Positions 48,969 to 57,028 of a stretch of DNA of 64,000 nucleotides are shown one piece after another (position 1 is the stretch's first letter; each line of letters starts with the position of its first letter). Position numbers and translations under genes: made by a program. The stretch lies in NCBI GenBank assembly GCA_964647355.1, contig CAZYGK010000004.1, positions 38,334 through 102,333 on the forward strand, read 5' to 3'. This DNA is from SZUA-430 sp964647355. GTDB taxonomy: Bacteria > Pseudomonadota > Alphaproteobacteria > Micropepsales > Micropepsaceae. Under the pieces are notes generated by a model that was not told where the DNA came from, did not search any database, and saw only the letters and a list, made by a program, of their open reading frames with translations.

Positions 48969-49692
48969 CGTCCCGACGGCACCGCTCCGCGCCTCAGGCC
49001 CGGACGGCCAACTCGCACGCGACGACTTCACGCCGGAACGCATCGCCGCCTACTCGCAACTCGCGAGCCAATTCGGCGATGCAAAATTCCTCACCGAGGA
49101 AGAACGCGAAGCCTCGCGCACCAAAATCATGGCCGAGCACGTGCCGGGCCAAGAGCTTTGGGTCTTCGGCTACGGCTCGCTGATGTGGAACCCCGCGATC
49201 CACGTCGACCAAAGCCTGCCCGCCCATGTCGAAGGCTTTCAGCGCTCGTTCTGCATGCGCTTGATGTTCGGGCGCGGCATGCCGGACAATCCGGGCCTGA
49301 TGCTATGCCTCGTGCCGGGCGGCGCGTGCGCCGGCATCGCCCACCGCATTGCGCCGGAAAACGTCGAAAGCGAAAGCCGGATCCTCTGGATGCGCGAGAT
49401 GCTGTCCGGCGCCTACGTGCCCACCTGGATCGACATCGACCTCGGCGCCAGGCGCGTGCGCGGGGTGACGTTCGTGATCAACCAAGCCCACCCGCGTTAT
49501 CTGCCCGGCCTCGCGCACGACGAGAAGGCCGCACGGATCGCCAAGGCCGAAGGGCACCTCGGCACGAACCGCGACTACCTGTTCCGCACCGTTGCGGCCC
49601 TTGAAAGCGCAGGGCTAAAAGACGGCTACATCGACGACATTCACGCGCGCGTGTGCGCCATCACGGATCCAGCCAAAGGAGAGCATTCATGA
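48949..49692 (+). CDS. Gamma-glutamylcyclotransferase (ChaC family)
   Basis: A 247-residue protein. The substrate-binding loop VFGYGSLMWNPAIHVD is the ChaC signature, followed by FQRSFCMRLMFGRGMPDNPG, LVPGGACAGIAHRIAPENVE (loop with the catalytic glutamate) and WIDIDL. ChaC enzymes degrade glutathione to 5-oxoproline and Cys-Gly. The N-terminal ~60 residues form a family extension. The GTG start overlaps the acyl-CoA synthetase end by 20 nt; the stop TGA overlaps the MaoC ATG, so synthetase, ChaC and MaoC are one operon. Confidence 0.88.
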   Translation: MTQKSSDVPTAPLRASGPDGQLARDDFTPERIAAYSQLASQFGDAKFLTEEEREASRTKIMAEHVPGQELWVFGYGSLMWNPAIHVDQSLPAHVEGFQRSFCMRLMFGRGMPDNPGLMLCLVPGGACAGIAHRIAPENVESESRILWMREMLSGAYVPTWIDIDLGARRVRGVTFVINQAHPRYLPGLAHDEKAARIAKAEGHLGTNRDYLFRTVAALESAGLKDGYIDDIHARVCAITDPAKGEHS

Positions 49693-50141
49693 AAGTCATC
49701 AAGTTCGCCGACCTCGAACAACATGCCGGCCAGGAAATCGGTCACTCGGAATGGGTGACGATCGACCAGGACCGCGTCAACAAATTCGCCGACGCGACCG
49801 GCGACCACCAATGGATCCACATCGACGTCGAACGCGCGAAGCGTGAACTGCCCACGAAAGGCACGATCGCCCACGGCTACCTGACGCTCTCGCTGATCCC
49901 CTGGCTCGGCGCGCAGATCATGCGCATCGAAGGCGTCAGCCGCGGCATCAACTACGGCTCGAACAAGGTGCGCTTCACGAACATGGTGCCGGTCGGCGCC
50001 AAAGTGCGCGCCAAGCTCAAGATGCTGAACGTCGAAGCGAAAGCCGGCGGCAAGCAGCTGACCAGCGAATATACGATCGAAATCCAAGGCCAAGACCGCC
50101 CCGCCTGCGTCGCGGAAACGATCGGCCTCGTGTTTCCGTGA
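49689..50141 (+). CDS. MaoC family (R)-specific enoyl-CoA hydratase-like protein
   Basis: A 150-residue hot-dog-fold protein. The hydratase 2 motif is DATGDHQWIHIDVERA with the catalytic Asp and His, followed by IAHGYLTLSLIPWL. It hydrates trans-2-enoyl-CoA to (R)-3-hydroxyacyl-CoA, or is a (de)hydratase in related pathways. AAAGGAG six nt upstream and an ATGA overlap with the previous stop fix ATG 49689. It joins acyl-CoA synthetase and ChaC in an operon. Confidence 0.92.
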   Translation: MKVIKFADLEQHAGQEIGHSEWVTIDQDRVNKFADATGDHQWIHIDVERAKRELPTKGTIAHGYLTLSLIPWLGAQIMRIEGVSRGINYGSNKVRFTNMVPVGAKVRAKLKMLNVEAKAGGKQLTSEYTIEIQGQDRPACVAETIGLVFP

Positions 50142-50170
50142 TTGGGGTGTTATCGAAACGACACCATATA

Positions 50171-50315
50171 CATTGTCATCCCGGACGTTAGCGAAGCCCG
50201 CCGCTAAGCGGCGCGGCGCAGCTTACGCTCCGGGACCCAGGTATGACAGGCTCTCGCCGCGCCCCTAGGTCCCGGGTCTCCGTCCGCTTCGCTCCCGTCG
50301 CCCGGGATGACAATG
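50171..50315. repeat. 145-bp repeat bounded by 14-bp terminal inverted repeat
   Basis: CATTGTCATCCCGG (50171-50184) and CCGGGATGACAATG (50302-50315) are perfect inverted repeats around 117 bp with further partial palindromes (CCGCCGCTAAGCGGCG, GACCCAGG/CCTAGGTCC). The GTCATCCCGG...CCGGGATGAC form is a common dispersed element in this class. It lies between the MaoC stop and the MsrB ribosome site, and the right end is only 14 bp upstream of the MsrB start. Confidence 0.75.
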
Positions 50316-50329
50316 CTGGAGAATGCAAA

Positions 50330-50722
50330 ATGGAAAAAATCAAAAAGACCGAAGCCGAATGGCGTGCGCTGCTGACGCCCGAGGAATTTCACATCACGCG
50401 CAAGCACGGCACGGAGCGTGCATTCACCGGCCCCTATCACGACTCGAAAGAGAAAGGCACCTACGCCTGCAAGTGCTGCGGCCTGCCGCTGTTCGCTTCC
50501 GACACAAAGTTCGACTCCGGCACCGGCTGGCCCAGCTTCTTTGCCCCAATCGCCAAGGATGCGGTCGCCGAGAAAGCCGACAACACGTTCTTCATGCGCC
50601 GCACGGAAGTGCTCTGCGCGCGCTGCGACGCCCACCTCGGCCACGTCTTCCCCGACGGACCGAGACCGACAGGCCTTCGTTACTGTATGAACGGCCACGC
50701 GCTGAAGCTGGAGAAGGCGTGA
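50330..50722 (+). CDS. msrB: Peptide-methionine (R)-S-oxide reductase MsrB
   Basis: A 130-residue MsrB. Four zinc cysteines lie in CKCCGLPLF and CARCDAHLGHVF; the catalytic site is RYCMNGHAL with the resolving/catalytic Cys. FDSGTGWPSF and PRPTGLRYC are typical blocks. It reduces methionine-R-sulfoxide in proteins. It starts at ATG 50330 with GGAG upstream. It overlaps the next GNAT gene by 4 nt (GTGA), so the two are coupled. Confidence 0.95.
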   Translation: MEKIKKTEAEWRALLTPEEFHITRKHGTERAFTGPYHDSKEKGTYACKCCGLPLFASDTKFDSGTGWPSFFAPIAKDAVAEKADNTFFMRRTEVLCARCDAHLGHVFPDGPRPTGLRYCMNGHALKLEKA

Positions 50723-51258
50723 TCCGCCTCCGCCCAGCGACGCTCGCCGATGCGCCGGTGCTCAAAGCCTGGGACGAAGACCCCGCCGTCATCGCAGCGA
50801 CGACGGACGATCCCGATGCGACGGCCGCCTTCGACGGCATCGTCTGGGAAGACGAACTCGCCGCGCAAAGCGACGTCTCGCGCCATTACATCGCCGAACT
50901 CGACGGCCGCCCGATCGGCGGCATGCAAATCATCGACCCGCACCTCGAGCCCACGCACTACTGGGGAGACTGCGCGCCGAACCTGCGCGCCATCGACATC
51001 TGGATCGGCTCGCCCGCCGACCGCGGCAAAGGCCACGGCGAAGAGATGATGCGCCAAGCCATCGAACTCTGCTTCGCCGACCCAAAGGTCACGGCGATCA
51101 TCATCGACCCGCTCGCCTCGAACACCCGCGCGCACGCGTTCTACCAACGAATGGGCTTCACCCCCGTCGGCCGGCGCCTGTTCAACGACGAAGACGATTG
51201 CCTCGTCCACGAACTGACGCGTGCGGCGTGGCGGGACGCGGATCGCACCAACCGGTGA
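50719..51258 (+). CDS. GNAT acetyltransferase, AAC(6')-I-like
   Basis: A 179-residue GNAT protein. Its layout matches aminoglycoside 6'-N-acetyltransferases: IRLRPATLADAPVLKAWDED, LDGRPIGGMQIIDPHLE, RAIDIWIGSPADRGKGHGEE (acetyl-CoA motif), LCFADPKVTAIIIDPLASNT, and RAHAFYQRMGF. The GTG start (50719) overlaps the MsrB stop. Chromosomal AAC(6')-like genes are often intrinsic and may act on other amines, so resistance is only a possibility. Confidence 0.82.
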   Translation: MIRLRPATLADAPVLKAWDEDPAVIAATTDDPDATAAFDGIVWEDELAAQSDVSRHYIAELDGRPIGGMQIIDPHLEPTHYWGDCAPNLRAIDIWIGSPADRGKGHGEEMMRQAIELCFADPKVTAIIIDPLASNTRAHAFYQRMGFTPVGRRLFNDEDDCLVHELTRAAWRDADRTNR

Positions 51259-51285
51259 TCGACAAGAGGCTCGCGGCCCATTGGA

Positions 51286-51328
51286 TTGACAATTTCTCCG
51301 CTCTGCAATATATTCATTTTGAATATTG
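51286..51328 (+). promoter_or_regulatory. Promoter and operator of the ParDE module
   Basis: TTGACA at 51286-51291 and TATATT at 51309-51314, spaced exactly 17 bp, form a strong sigma-70 type promoter. The palindrome ATATTC/GAATAT (51310-51315 with 51321-51326), extended as CAATA...TATTG, overlaps the -10 box. It fits ParD autoregulation. ATG 51339 follows with a short leader. Confidence 0.8.
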
Positions 51329-51338
51329 GAACAAACCT

Positions 51339-51593
51339 ATGGCCTCGACATCTCTCACGCTCGGATCGCGCTGGGAAAAATTCGTCAAACGCGAAGTCGC
51401 AAGCGGCCGCTACGCTTCAACGAGCGAAGTCATACGCGCCGCGCTCCGTGAGTTGGAAGAACGCGGCAAGCGGCTTGAGGCCCTACGCGCACATCTCGAT
51501 GTCGGCGCACAGCAGGCCAAGCGCGGCGAGTTCGAGGAACGCTCCGTCGAAGACATCGTAAAACGCGCCAAGAAGCGTGCTGCCAAGACGTGA
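51339..51593 (+). CDS. ParD-like antitoxin (RHH family)
   Basis: An 84-residue antitoxin. The N-terminal ribbon-helix-helix reads STSLTLGSRWEKFVKREVAS and YASTSEVIRAALRELEER; the C-terminal ~35 residues are charged and bind the toxin. It should repress its own promoter through the operator at 51306-51328 and neutralise ParE. It overlaps the toxin start by 4 nt (GTGA). Confidence 0.9.
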   Translation: MASTSLTLGSRWEKFVKREVASGRYASTSEVIRAALRELEERGKRLEALRAHLDVGAQQAKRGEFEERSVEDIVKRAKKRAAKT

Positions 51594-51895
51594 GGCGAGC
51601 ACGCATCACGCCGCGCGCGCTCGCAGACCTCGATGCCATTGCCGACTACACGTTGGCGCATTGGGGCGAGGCGCAAACCACCAAGTACATCACCGAGCTG
51701 ATGCACCGCTTTCAATGGCTGGCGGAACACCCTCATGCCGGCCGCACCCGCGACGAGGTCGCCAGAGGCTATCACAGCTACCCGCACGGAGCGCACGTGA
51801 TCTTCTACGTGGTAGAAGCCGAACAAATCGCCATTATCGGCGTCCCGCACGGCTCTATGGATATCGAAGCGTACTTCAACGTCGACCAGCCTTGA
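51590..51895 (+). CDS. ParE-like toxin (RelE/ParE superfamily)
   Basis: A 101-residue toxin: RITPRALADLDAIADYTLAH, TTKYITELMHRFQWLAEHPH, then AGRTRDEVARGYHSYPHGAH and VIFYVVEAEQIAIIGVPHGS. The R-x-D and HSYPHGAHVIFY blocks are ParE-like. ParE toxins poison DNA gyrase. The GTG start overlaps the antitoxin stop, so translation of the toxin is coupled to that of the antitoxin. Confidence 0.9.
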   Translation: MRRARITPRALADLDAIADYTLAHWGEAQTTKYITELMHRFQWLAEHPHAGRTRDEVARGYHSYPHGAHVIFYVVEAEQIAIIGVPHGSMDIEAYFNVDQP

Positions 51896-51965
51896 CGACT
51901 TAGCGACCGCGAGACGATGTCGCCCTCCGGCGAACGCATCCCCGCTTGACGCGCGCCGGCGAGGG

Positions 51966-53945
51966 CTAACTCGCCCGCTTGATCGTCACCGTGTGCGTCC
52001 CCGCTTTCGTCGCCCGTAGGAACACGCAGGGTGACGTCTGTGAGGGCATGACCTCGAGCCCCGGTGCCGCCATCGCGAACGCATCCGGATACTGCACGGT
52101 CGGCAGATAGATCTCCGTCGCGGCCCCGATCGACGGATCGGCGTCGAACGTGAACGAGAACACGCCGCTCGCCCGGTCGAACTTGACCTCTTTCAGCGCC
52201 CCCTGGGTCCGCCGCACATACGGCCGCACGAACCCTTCGACCGCTCGGCCGCCGGAGTTGATATCGCCCGGGTTGGCCTGCTGATCCCGCGAAAACACCG
52301 AAAGGTCTTCCTGGTTCCAACCGTCACCGGTCGCCGCATCGTTGCGGTTGGACGCCGTGTAGTTCCACTGCGTCGAGTTCAGGAGGTGCGTGTCCATCGC
52401 GTTGTACATGAGGTCGAGCGCGATCGTGTGCTTCTGCCACGGTCCCGGCGAACGGTCGCCCTTCGCCCAAGCCTGATAGGCCGCACAGCCGTCGAGGTCG
52501 TAAGGAATCCCGAACTCGCCGATCAGCGTCGGCGCGCCGCCGGGGATCGTCTTCGAGGCCTCTTTGATGCGCCCCAGCGCCGCCGCATAGCTCGCCTCGA
52601 TCTCGCCCGGCCCGTTCATCGTCTTCATGTTGAACGGATTGATCGCGACCGGAAACATGAAGTTCTTCGTCGCCAGCGTCACGATATCGTACCAGTGGCT
52701 GGCATTCACCGTGCGCTCCGGCGTGCCCTTCGGAAAACCTTCGCCCGTAAAGCCCTTGAACGGATCGAGCTCCGCGAAGATCAGCCAATCGTTGTCGATC
52801 TTGCGCACCTCCGCCGCCACCCGCCGGAAGAACGGCGCCATGCCGTCGTGGTCGGCGTCGATCGCGCGCCCCTGGGCGGTCTGGAAGAAGTCCTCGCGCA
52901 ACACCTCGTGCCCGTTGCCGGTGAGGCGATAAGCCCCCGCCTTCTCGAACGGACAATCGACGCCGTCGCGCCAGATCGACACGCGGTCGGTATTGACCTG
53001 TTTCTCGCCCACGATGCCGATGCGCATCTTCGCCGGATCGAATGCAAGCTCCGGGATCGTGCGCGACTGGCCGCGCGCAACCAACAGCCCGTCGATCGGC
53101 GACCACGCAGGCCCCGGCCGCACTGGCGAAGGATGCTCCGCCGACCGCTCCACATGGCGGTAGGACATCTCGTGCCCGATCCACCCGTCGCTAGGCTCGT
53201 TCAACGTGTCGAACCCCAGCACATGCGGCATGCCCTTCACGCGCTTAGCCACCTCGCGCATCGCGCCGATATAGTGCGACTGCAGATAATCCTGCGCGCT
53301 ACGCCCGTCGATCTTGAAGTCCGGCACGAAAATGTCGCCGCAGAAGAACAGCGTCCACATGATCGCGTTCGCCGGCATGCGGTAGTTGTTCGCCCACGTC
53401 ATCATCGGGTAGCGGTCTTCCTGCCGCCCGCGCCGCGCATAGTCGTATTTGTGCTGCATCACATGCGCGGCACCCGAGGCGTGGAACTTCGTGAAGTCGA
53501 GCCCCGCCTTCTCGAACGTCCACCCCGGCGCCCCGTCGCCGCCCGACATGCGCGACCACACGTCCTGGTGAAAGTCGATGAACACATAGAGCCCGTAATC
53601 GCCCGCCTTGCGCGCGATCTCGGCGAAATAGTCGAGATAAGCCGTGTCGTACAGTCCGGGGCCTGCATGCTCAACCGCCTCCCACGTGGTGAGCAGGCGG
53701 AGGCAATTCATCCCCCACGACTTCAACCGCGAGAAATGCTCGTCCGCCTCGGCAAGCGGAAACGGCCGCCCGATGAAACTGACCGTGCGATGATCGGAGA
53801 AATCGGAAGGATGGTCGGTCCCGCCCCCCGGATAAGGCACCTTGCAATCCCCGCCGAGGTTGACCCCGCGCAAAATCACCTGCCGCCCGAACGAGTCGAT
53901 AAACCGATCACCTTTGATAGTCAGCCGATCCACGAACGCCTCCAA
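51966..53945 (-). CDS. Glycoside hydrolase family 5 protein (endoglycoceramidase / steryl-glucosidase-like)
   Basis: A 659-residue enzyme. The N-terminus FVDRLTIKGDRFIDSFGRQV starts the TIM barrel of GH5; FIDFHQDVWSRMSGGDGAPG is typical of the GH5 subgroup that includes endoglycoceramidases and fungal steryl glucosidases (GH5_12). The acid/base is E250 in DTLNEPSDGW and the nucleophile is E477 in LIGEFGIPYD. The C-terminal ~100 residues form a beta domain (VRPYVRRTQGALKEVKFDRA). It has no clear signal peptide, so it may act inside the cell or at the membrane. The substrate is probably a glucosylated lipid, by family. Confidence 0.88.
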   Translation of the reverse strand: MEAFVDRLTIKGDRFIDSFGRQVILRGVNLGGDCKVPYPGGGTDHPSDFSDHRTVSFIGRPFPLAEADEHFSRLKSWGMNCLRLLTTWEAVEHAGPGLYDTAYLDYFAEIARKAGDYGLYVFIDFHQDVWSRMSGGDGAPGWTFEKAGLDFTKFHASGAAHVMQHKYDYARRGRQEDRYPMMTWANNYRMPANAIMWTLFFCGDIFVPDFKIDGRSAQDYLQSHYIGAMREVAKRVKGMPHVLGFDTLNEPSDGWIGHEMSYRHVERSAEHPSPVRPGPAWSPIDGLLVARGQSRTIPELAFDPAKMRIGIVGEKQVNTDRVSIWRDGVDCPFEKAGAYRLTGNGHEVLREDFFQTAQGRAIDADHDGMAPFFRRVAAEVRKIDNDWLIFAELDPFKGFTGEGFPKGTPERTVNASHWYDIVTLATKNFMFPVAINPFNMKTMNGPGEIEASYAAALGRIKEASKTIPGGAPTLIGEFGIPYDLDGCAAYQAWAKGDRSPGPWQKHTIALDLMYNAMDTHLLNSTQWNYTASNRNDAATGDGWNQEDLSVFSRDQQANPGDINSGGRAVEGFVRPYVRRTQGALKEVKFDRASGVFSFTFDADPSIGAATEIYLPTVQYPDAFAMAAPGLEVMPSQTSPCVFLRATKAGTHTVTIKRAS

Positions 53946-54007
53946 TAGATGTCGTGGCGACTATTGCGCGGCCGGAGGCAGCGGACAACATCGAAGTGTC
54001 GGCAGCG

Positions 54008-54562
54008 CTACCCCGGTTGACCGGCTCGCTCCAAGAACAGCATGAACTTCGCCAGCGGCCGCTTGAACGCGAGCAGATAGGCGACATGCACGCCGACCAA
54101 AAGCATCAACAGATTCGCGAACAGCTCGTGCGCTTCGCCCATCGGCCCTTCCTCGCGTTCGGCACCGGCGCGCCCCTCGTCGCCATCCTCACCGTCCTCG
54201 CCGGCGAACACCGCAGCGGCGTCGGCCCGATCGCCGAAGCCGAGAACGTGCCCGCCGTCGAGCGCGATCCCCGTCGCCACGGTACCGAGCAACAACACGG
54301 CAATACCGATCAGCAAAACACGGCTCACCGCCGGATGCGTTGCTACGTTGTCCAATTTCAGTCCCGCGAAATGCGGATAGAACCGCGAGAGCCCAAGCTG
54401 CGGCAAGCCGGTGAACACCAGCGCCAACCGCACGAGGATCACCGCCGCGACGCCGTAGCCCAGCCATGAGTGAATGGCGCCCCACTCGCCGCTGATGTAG
54501 GACGCGACGACAAGAACCAACAGCGCCGCATGAACGGCGCGCAAGCGATGCATAGGGGACAT
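54008..54562 (-). CDS. Cytochrome b561-type membrane protein
   Basis: A 184-residue protein with four helices (residues ~10-30, 38-56, 88-107, 150-170). Histidines in MHRLRAVHAALL, IHSWLGYG and the last helix ELFANLLMLLVGVHVAYLLA fit heme b ligands of the bacterial cytochrome b561 group. An acidic loop (GEDGEDGDEGRAGAER) is unusual. AGGTGA 8 nt upstream favours ATG 54562; GTG 54571 is also in frame. It transfers electrons in the inner membrane; the partner is unknown. Confidence 0.8.
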   Translation of the reverse strand: MSPMHRLRAVHAALLVLVVASYISGEWGAIHSWLGYGVAAVILVRLALVFTGLPQLGLSRFYPHFAGLKLDNVATHPAVSRVLLIGIAVLLLGTVATGIALDGGHVLGFGDRADAAAVFAGEDGEDGDEGRAGAEREEGPMGEAHELFANLLMLLVGVHVAYLLAFKRPLAKFMLFLERAGQPG

Positions 54563-54735
54563 GATATTCACCTGGATCGATTAGCGTTCGCGAGAACCTC
54601 GACCGGCGTCCACTCTGGGGGCCTTGATGCATCTCAAGGATGGACACTCTGTAACGATCCCGCCACCCGCACCTCACTCGCAAACGCAGCTCTGGACGCA
54701 ACAGATATCGACGCAGTTCGTCGCGAACGCGAACG

Positions 54736-55974
54736 TTAGGGCTGATCGACGCGCCGTCCCGCCCGATAGACCGCAACCTGCTTGCGTGCGTTGCCGATGT
54801 CCGCGCCGGGATCGGCGTCAAGCAGGACGAAGTCGGCGGCATTACCCGGCGCAATGCTGCCGGTCTTGCTCGCAAGCGCGAGCACGCGGGCGGCGTTGAC
54901 GGTCGCCATCGCGATCACGTCGCGCGCAGGTATGCCCGCGGCTTGCAGCATTTCCAACTCGTCGAGCAGCGACGCCCCGGGCGCGATCGTGAGACCGCCG
55001 ACATCCGACGTGTCCGTTCCGCTGAGCAGCGGCACGCCTGCCTCGTGCAGACGACGCGCGATCCGCTTGAGCCCGCCGATGAACCTCTCCGCCTCAGCCG
55101 AGATCGTTCCCTTGCCGCGATCCCGTGCCACTGCCGGATAGACAACGAGCGTCGGCGTCACCGCCACGCGGCGCGAAACCAAGCAGCGATAAAGCCCGTC
55201 GGCCGCACCGGACAGCATGTAGGCAATCGCGTCGTCCGCCGTCGCCTTCGGCGTCACCGAAATGTACGCCTCCAGGAACGAGCCCACATGCTCGATGCCG
55301 TCCATACCGGCTTCGCACGCGGCAAGCGGATGTACGCCGAGCGGAACGTGCCCGGTCAGCGTCAACCCGCGCTCATGCGCAAGACGCGCCGCCGCCGGCA
55401 ACAGGGCCGCCGGAAACGCACGGTGAATCTTGATCTGAACGGCGCCCGCCCGCGCCATGTCGTCGACGGCCGTGCGGAGTTCCGCCTCGGTCGTGACCGC
55501 GCGCTGGAACGGCGCGAAGGCCTTGCCGTTGAGCGTACTGAAACTGGTGTAGATCGCCGGGCCCGCTGTGCCGACAGCCTGCGCCGCCTTCAGCCGATCG
55601 ACGTAGCCGCCCAAGTCGCGGACCGACGTCACCCCGTGGCTCGCGAACGCGCCAAGGTCGAGGCCGTCATGTTCCGACGCCCGCGCATGCACGTGCATGT
55701 CCCAGAGCCCGGGAATGAGAAACTTTCCCCGCCCGTCGATCGCCTGAGCGGCCGACACATCCCCGTGCGGGCTCCGCTCCACGGCGGCGATCGCACCGCC
55801 TCGCACGACGACGCTGCCCGAGAACGGCGCGCCGTCGCCGGGATAGACCGTCACGTCGCGGATCACGAGATCGGCCGGCGGCACCGTCACGCATGCGGCA
55901 AGCGTGCAAGCGAACAGCAGCGCAATGAGCGCTCGCACGCGGCGGCAGCTACGCTCAATCAAGCTTGCACTCAC
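54736..55974 (-). CDS. Amidohydrolase, lipoprotein
   Basis: A 412-residue metal-dependent hydrolase with a signal peptide and lipobox (ALIALLFACTLAAC; anchored Cys). Metal ligands: H-x-H in GLWDMHVHAR, Lys/His near VQIKIHRAFP, LTGHVPLG and GIEHVGSF, and the aspartate in LLSGTDTSDVG. The C-terminal NAADFVLLDADPGADIGNAR is typical of imidazolonepropionase/dipeptidase-like amidohydrolases. It is outer-membrane or periplasmic; the substrate is unknown. The GTG start at 55974 overlaps the upstream gene by 20 nt; a second GTG at 55938 (MRALIALLFACT) would remove the overlap and give a standard short signal. Confidence 0.85.
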   Translation of the reverse strand: MSASLIERSCRRVRALIALLFACTLAACVTVPPADLVIRDVTVYPGDGAPFSGSVVVRGGAIAAVERSPHGDVSAAQAIDGRGKFLIPGLWDMHVHARASEHDGLDLGAFASHGVTSVRDLGGYVDRLKAAQAVGTAGPAIYTSFSTLNGKAFAPFQRAVTTEAELRTAVDDMARAGAVQIKIHRAFPAALLPAAARLAHERGLTLTGHVPLGVHPLAACEAGMDGIEHVGSFLEAYISVTPKATADDAIAYMLSGAADGLYRCLVSRRVAVTPTLVVYPAVARDRGKGTISAEAERFIGGLKRIARRLHEAGVPLLSGTDTSDVGGLTIAPGASLLDELEMLQAAGIPARDVIAMATVNAARVLALASKTGSIAPGNAADFVLLDADPGADIGNARKQVAVYRAGRRVDQP

Positions 55975-56287
55975 CGAGCGGCAGGAACTGCTTGGCGATG
56001 CCGATGAAGCTGCAATTCTTCGAGGCGTCGGTCTTCGAGAGGGTCACGTCGTAGATCGAGAAGATCAGGAAATTCCGCTGCACGATGGGCAAGGCCGGCA
56101 TCACGAGACCGACGAGAGCGCCGCCGATTTGACCCGCGCTGTCGGGATTTTCCTCCCCACGCTTGCGTGCTTCCTCGGTGATCTTGTTCGCGACGTAAGC
56201 TTGCACGAACGCGTTGAACTCCGGCCGCGTCGGATTCGTCACGAACAACAGACCGCCGATAATCGCCAGGCCCAAGAGAAAACGCAT
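55955..56287 (-). CDS. DUF4359-like small membrane protein
   Basis: A 110-residue protein with an N-terminal helix (MRFLLGLAIIGGLLFVTNPT), a helical stretch (EFNAFVQAYVANKITEEARK), and a conserved-looking end RNFLIFSIYDVTLSK with SKNCSFIGIAKQFLPLG. The NPTRPEF...R.NFLIFSIYD pattern matches DUF4359. Its function is unknown. It lies upstream of the amidohydrolase and overlaps it by 20 nt if that gene starts at 55974. Confidence 0.72.
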   Translation of the reverse strand: MRFLLGLAIIGGLLFVTNPTRPEFNAFVQAYVANKITEEARKRGEENPDSAGQIGGALVGLVMPALPIVQRNFLIFSIYDVTLSKTDASKNCSFIGIAKQFLPLGECKLD

Positions 56288-56355
56288 CGTCCAAGCTCCC
56301 CGATTTGCCTTGAAGGGCCAATGTTCTAAGCCGAATACGACCAAAGTGTGGCACG

Positions 56356-56634
56356 TCAGGCGGCGCGAAAATAGTCGGCGAGCGTCCACAACCCGATGGC
56401 GACGAACCCGATACCCGCGATCAACTTGAGCGGGACCATCGCGAGATAACGCTCCGCCATCGTGCCCAACGCGACCGCAATCGCGGTACTCGCCACAAGC
56501 GCCGCCGCGGCCGCCAGGAAGACGAGCATCGGATGGGCCTTCTGATCCGTCGCGAACAGCAGCGTGGCAAGCTGCGTCTTGTCGCCAAGCTCGGCGAGGA
56601 AGACCGTGATAAAGATCGTGAGCAGACTTTCCAT
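56356..56634 (-). CDS. GDT1/TMEM165 family protein, single-domain form
   Basis: A 92-residue protein with three helices. The signature ELGDKTQLATLLFAT (E-x-G-D-K-T, residues ~15-20) binds divalent cations; the family exports Mn2+ or Ca2+ in exchange for protons. Most members have two such repeats; this one has a single repeat and would need to homodimerise. It is divergent from the small gene at 56722. Confidence 0.9.
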   Translation of the reverse strand: MESLLTIFITVFLAELGDKTQLATLLFATDQKAHPMLVFLAAAAALVASTAIAVALGTMAERYLAMVPLKLIAGIGFVAIGLWTLADYFRAA

Positions 56635-56685
56635 AGGCTGTGTCCCGGTGTGTTATCGTGTTGCGTCTGGTGTAAGAAGAAGTCG

Positions 56686-56713
56686 CACACGAAGCAACGA
56701 CGAAGAGAAAGCG
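56686..56713 (+). repeat. Partial copy of the TCACACGAAGCAACGAAG repeat
   Basis: CACACGAAGCAACG (56686-56699) followed by ACGAAGAGAAAGCG resembles the left arm of the full element at 59009-59130. It lies in the 5' region of the gene starting at 56722. Confidence 0.55.
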
Positions 56714-56721
56714 CCGCCCGT

Positions 56722-57012
56722 ATGACCGTCTACATCATGGCCCAACTCACGATCAAAGACCGCGCGACCTTCAATGAGTATGTGTCGGGCTTCATGGCAA
56801 CCTTCGTGCCGTTCGGCGGCAAGGTGCTTGCAGCGGACGAAAACGTGAAGACGCTGGAAGGCGAATGGCCGTACACGCGGTTCGTGCTTGCCTCGTTCAA
56901 AGACGAAGCCTCGTTCCGCGCCTGGTGGGACTCGCCCGCCTACCGCGACATCGTCGTCAAATACCGTTTGCCGGCATCCGAGGGCCCGATCGTCCTCGTG
57001 CAAGGCTTCTAG
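56722..57012 (+). CDS. DUF1330-type small protein
   Basis: A 96-residue protein with ferredoxin-like alpha/beta pattern: TVYIMAQLTIKDRATFNEYV, GKVLAADENVKTLEGEWP, FVLASFKDEASFRAWWDSPA, YRLPASEGPIVLVQGF. This matches DUF1330 (dimeric alpha-beta barrel). The exact role is unknown. It begins a three-gene rightward set: DUF1330, unknown (57029), lipoprotein (57514). Confidence 0.85.
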   Translation: MTVYIMAQLTIKDRATFNEYVSGFMATFVPFGGKVLAADENVKTLEGEWPYTRFVLASFKDEASFRAWWDSPAYRDIVVKYRLPASEGPIVLVQGF

Positions 57013-57028
57013 TTGCAAGGTCGCACCC

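Noticed and set aside
51590..51895. Assigning the ParE-like toxin to a specific mechanism such as mRNA cleavage (RelE)
   Set aside because: The pattern fits ParE better than RelE, and the RelE catalytic residues are not evident, so only a ParE-like call is made.
52386..53948. A 520-codon open frame on the plus strand across the GH5 gene
   Set aside because: It is antisense to a gene with clear GH5 catalytic motifs and has an arginine-rich, family-less translation typical of GC-rich shadow frames.
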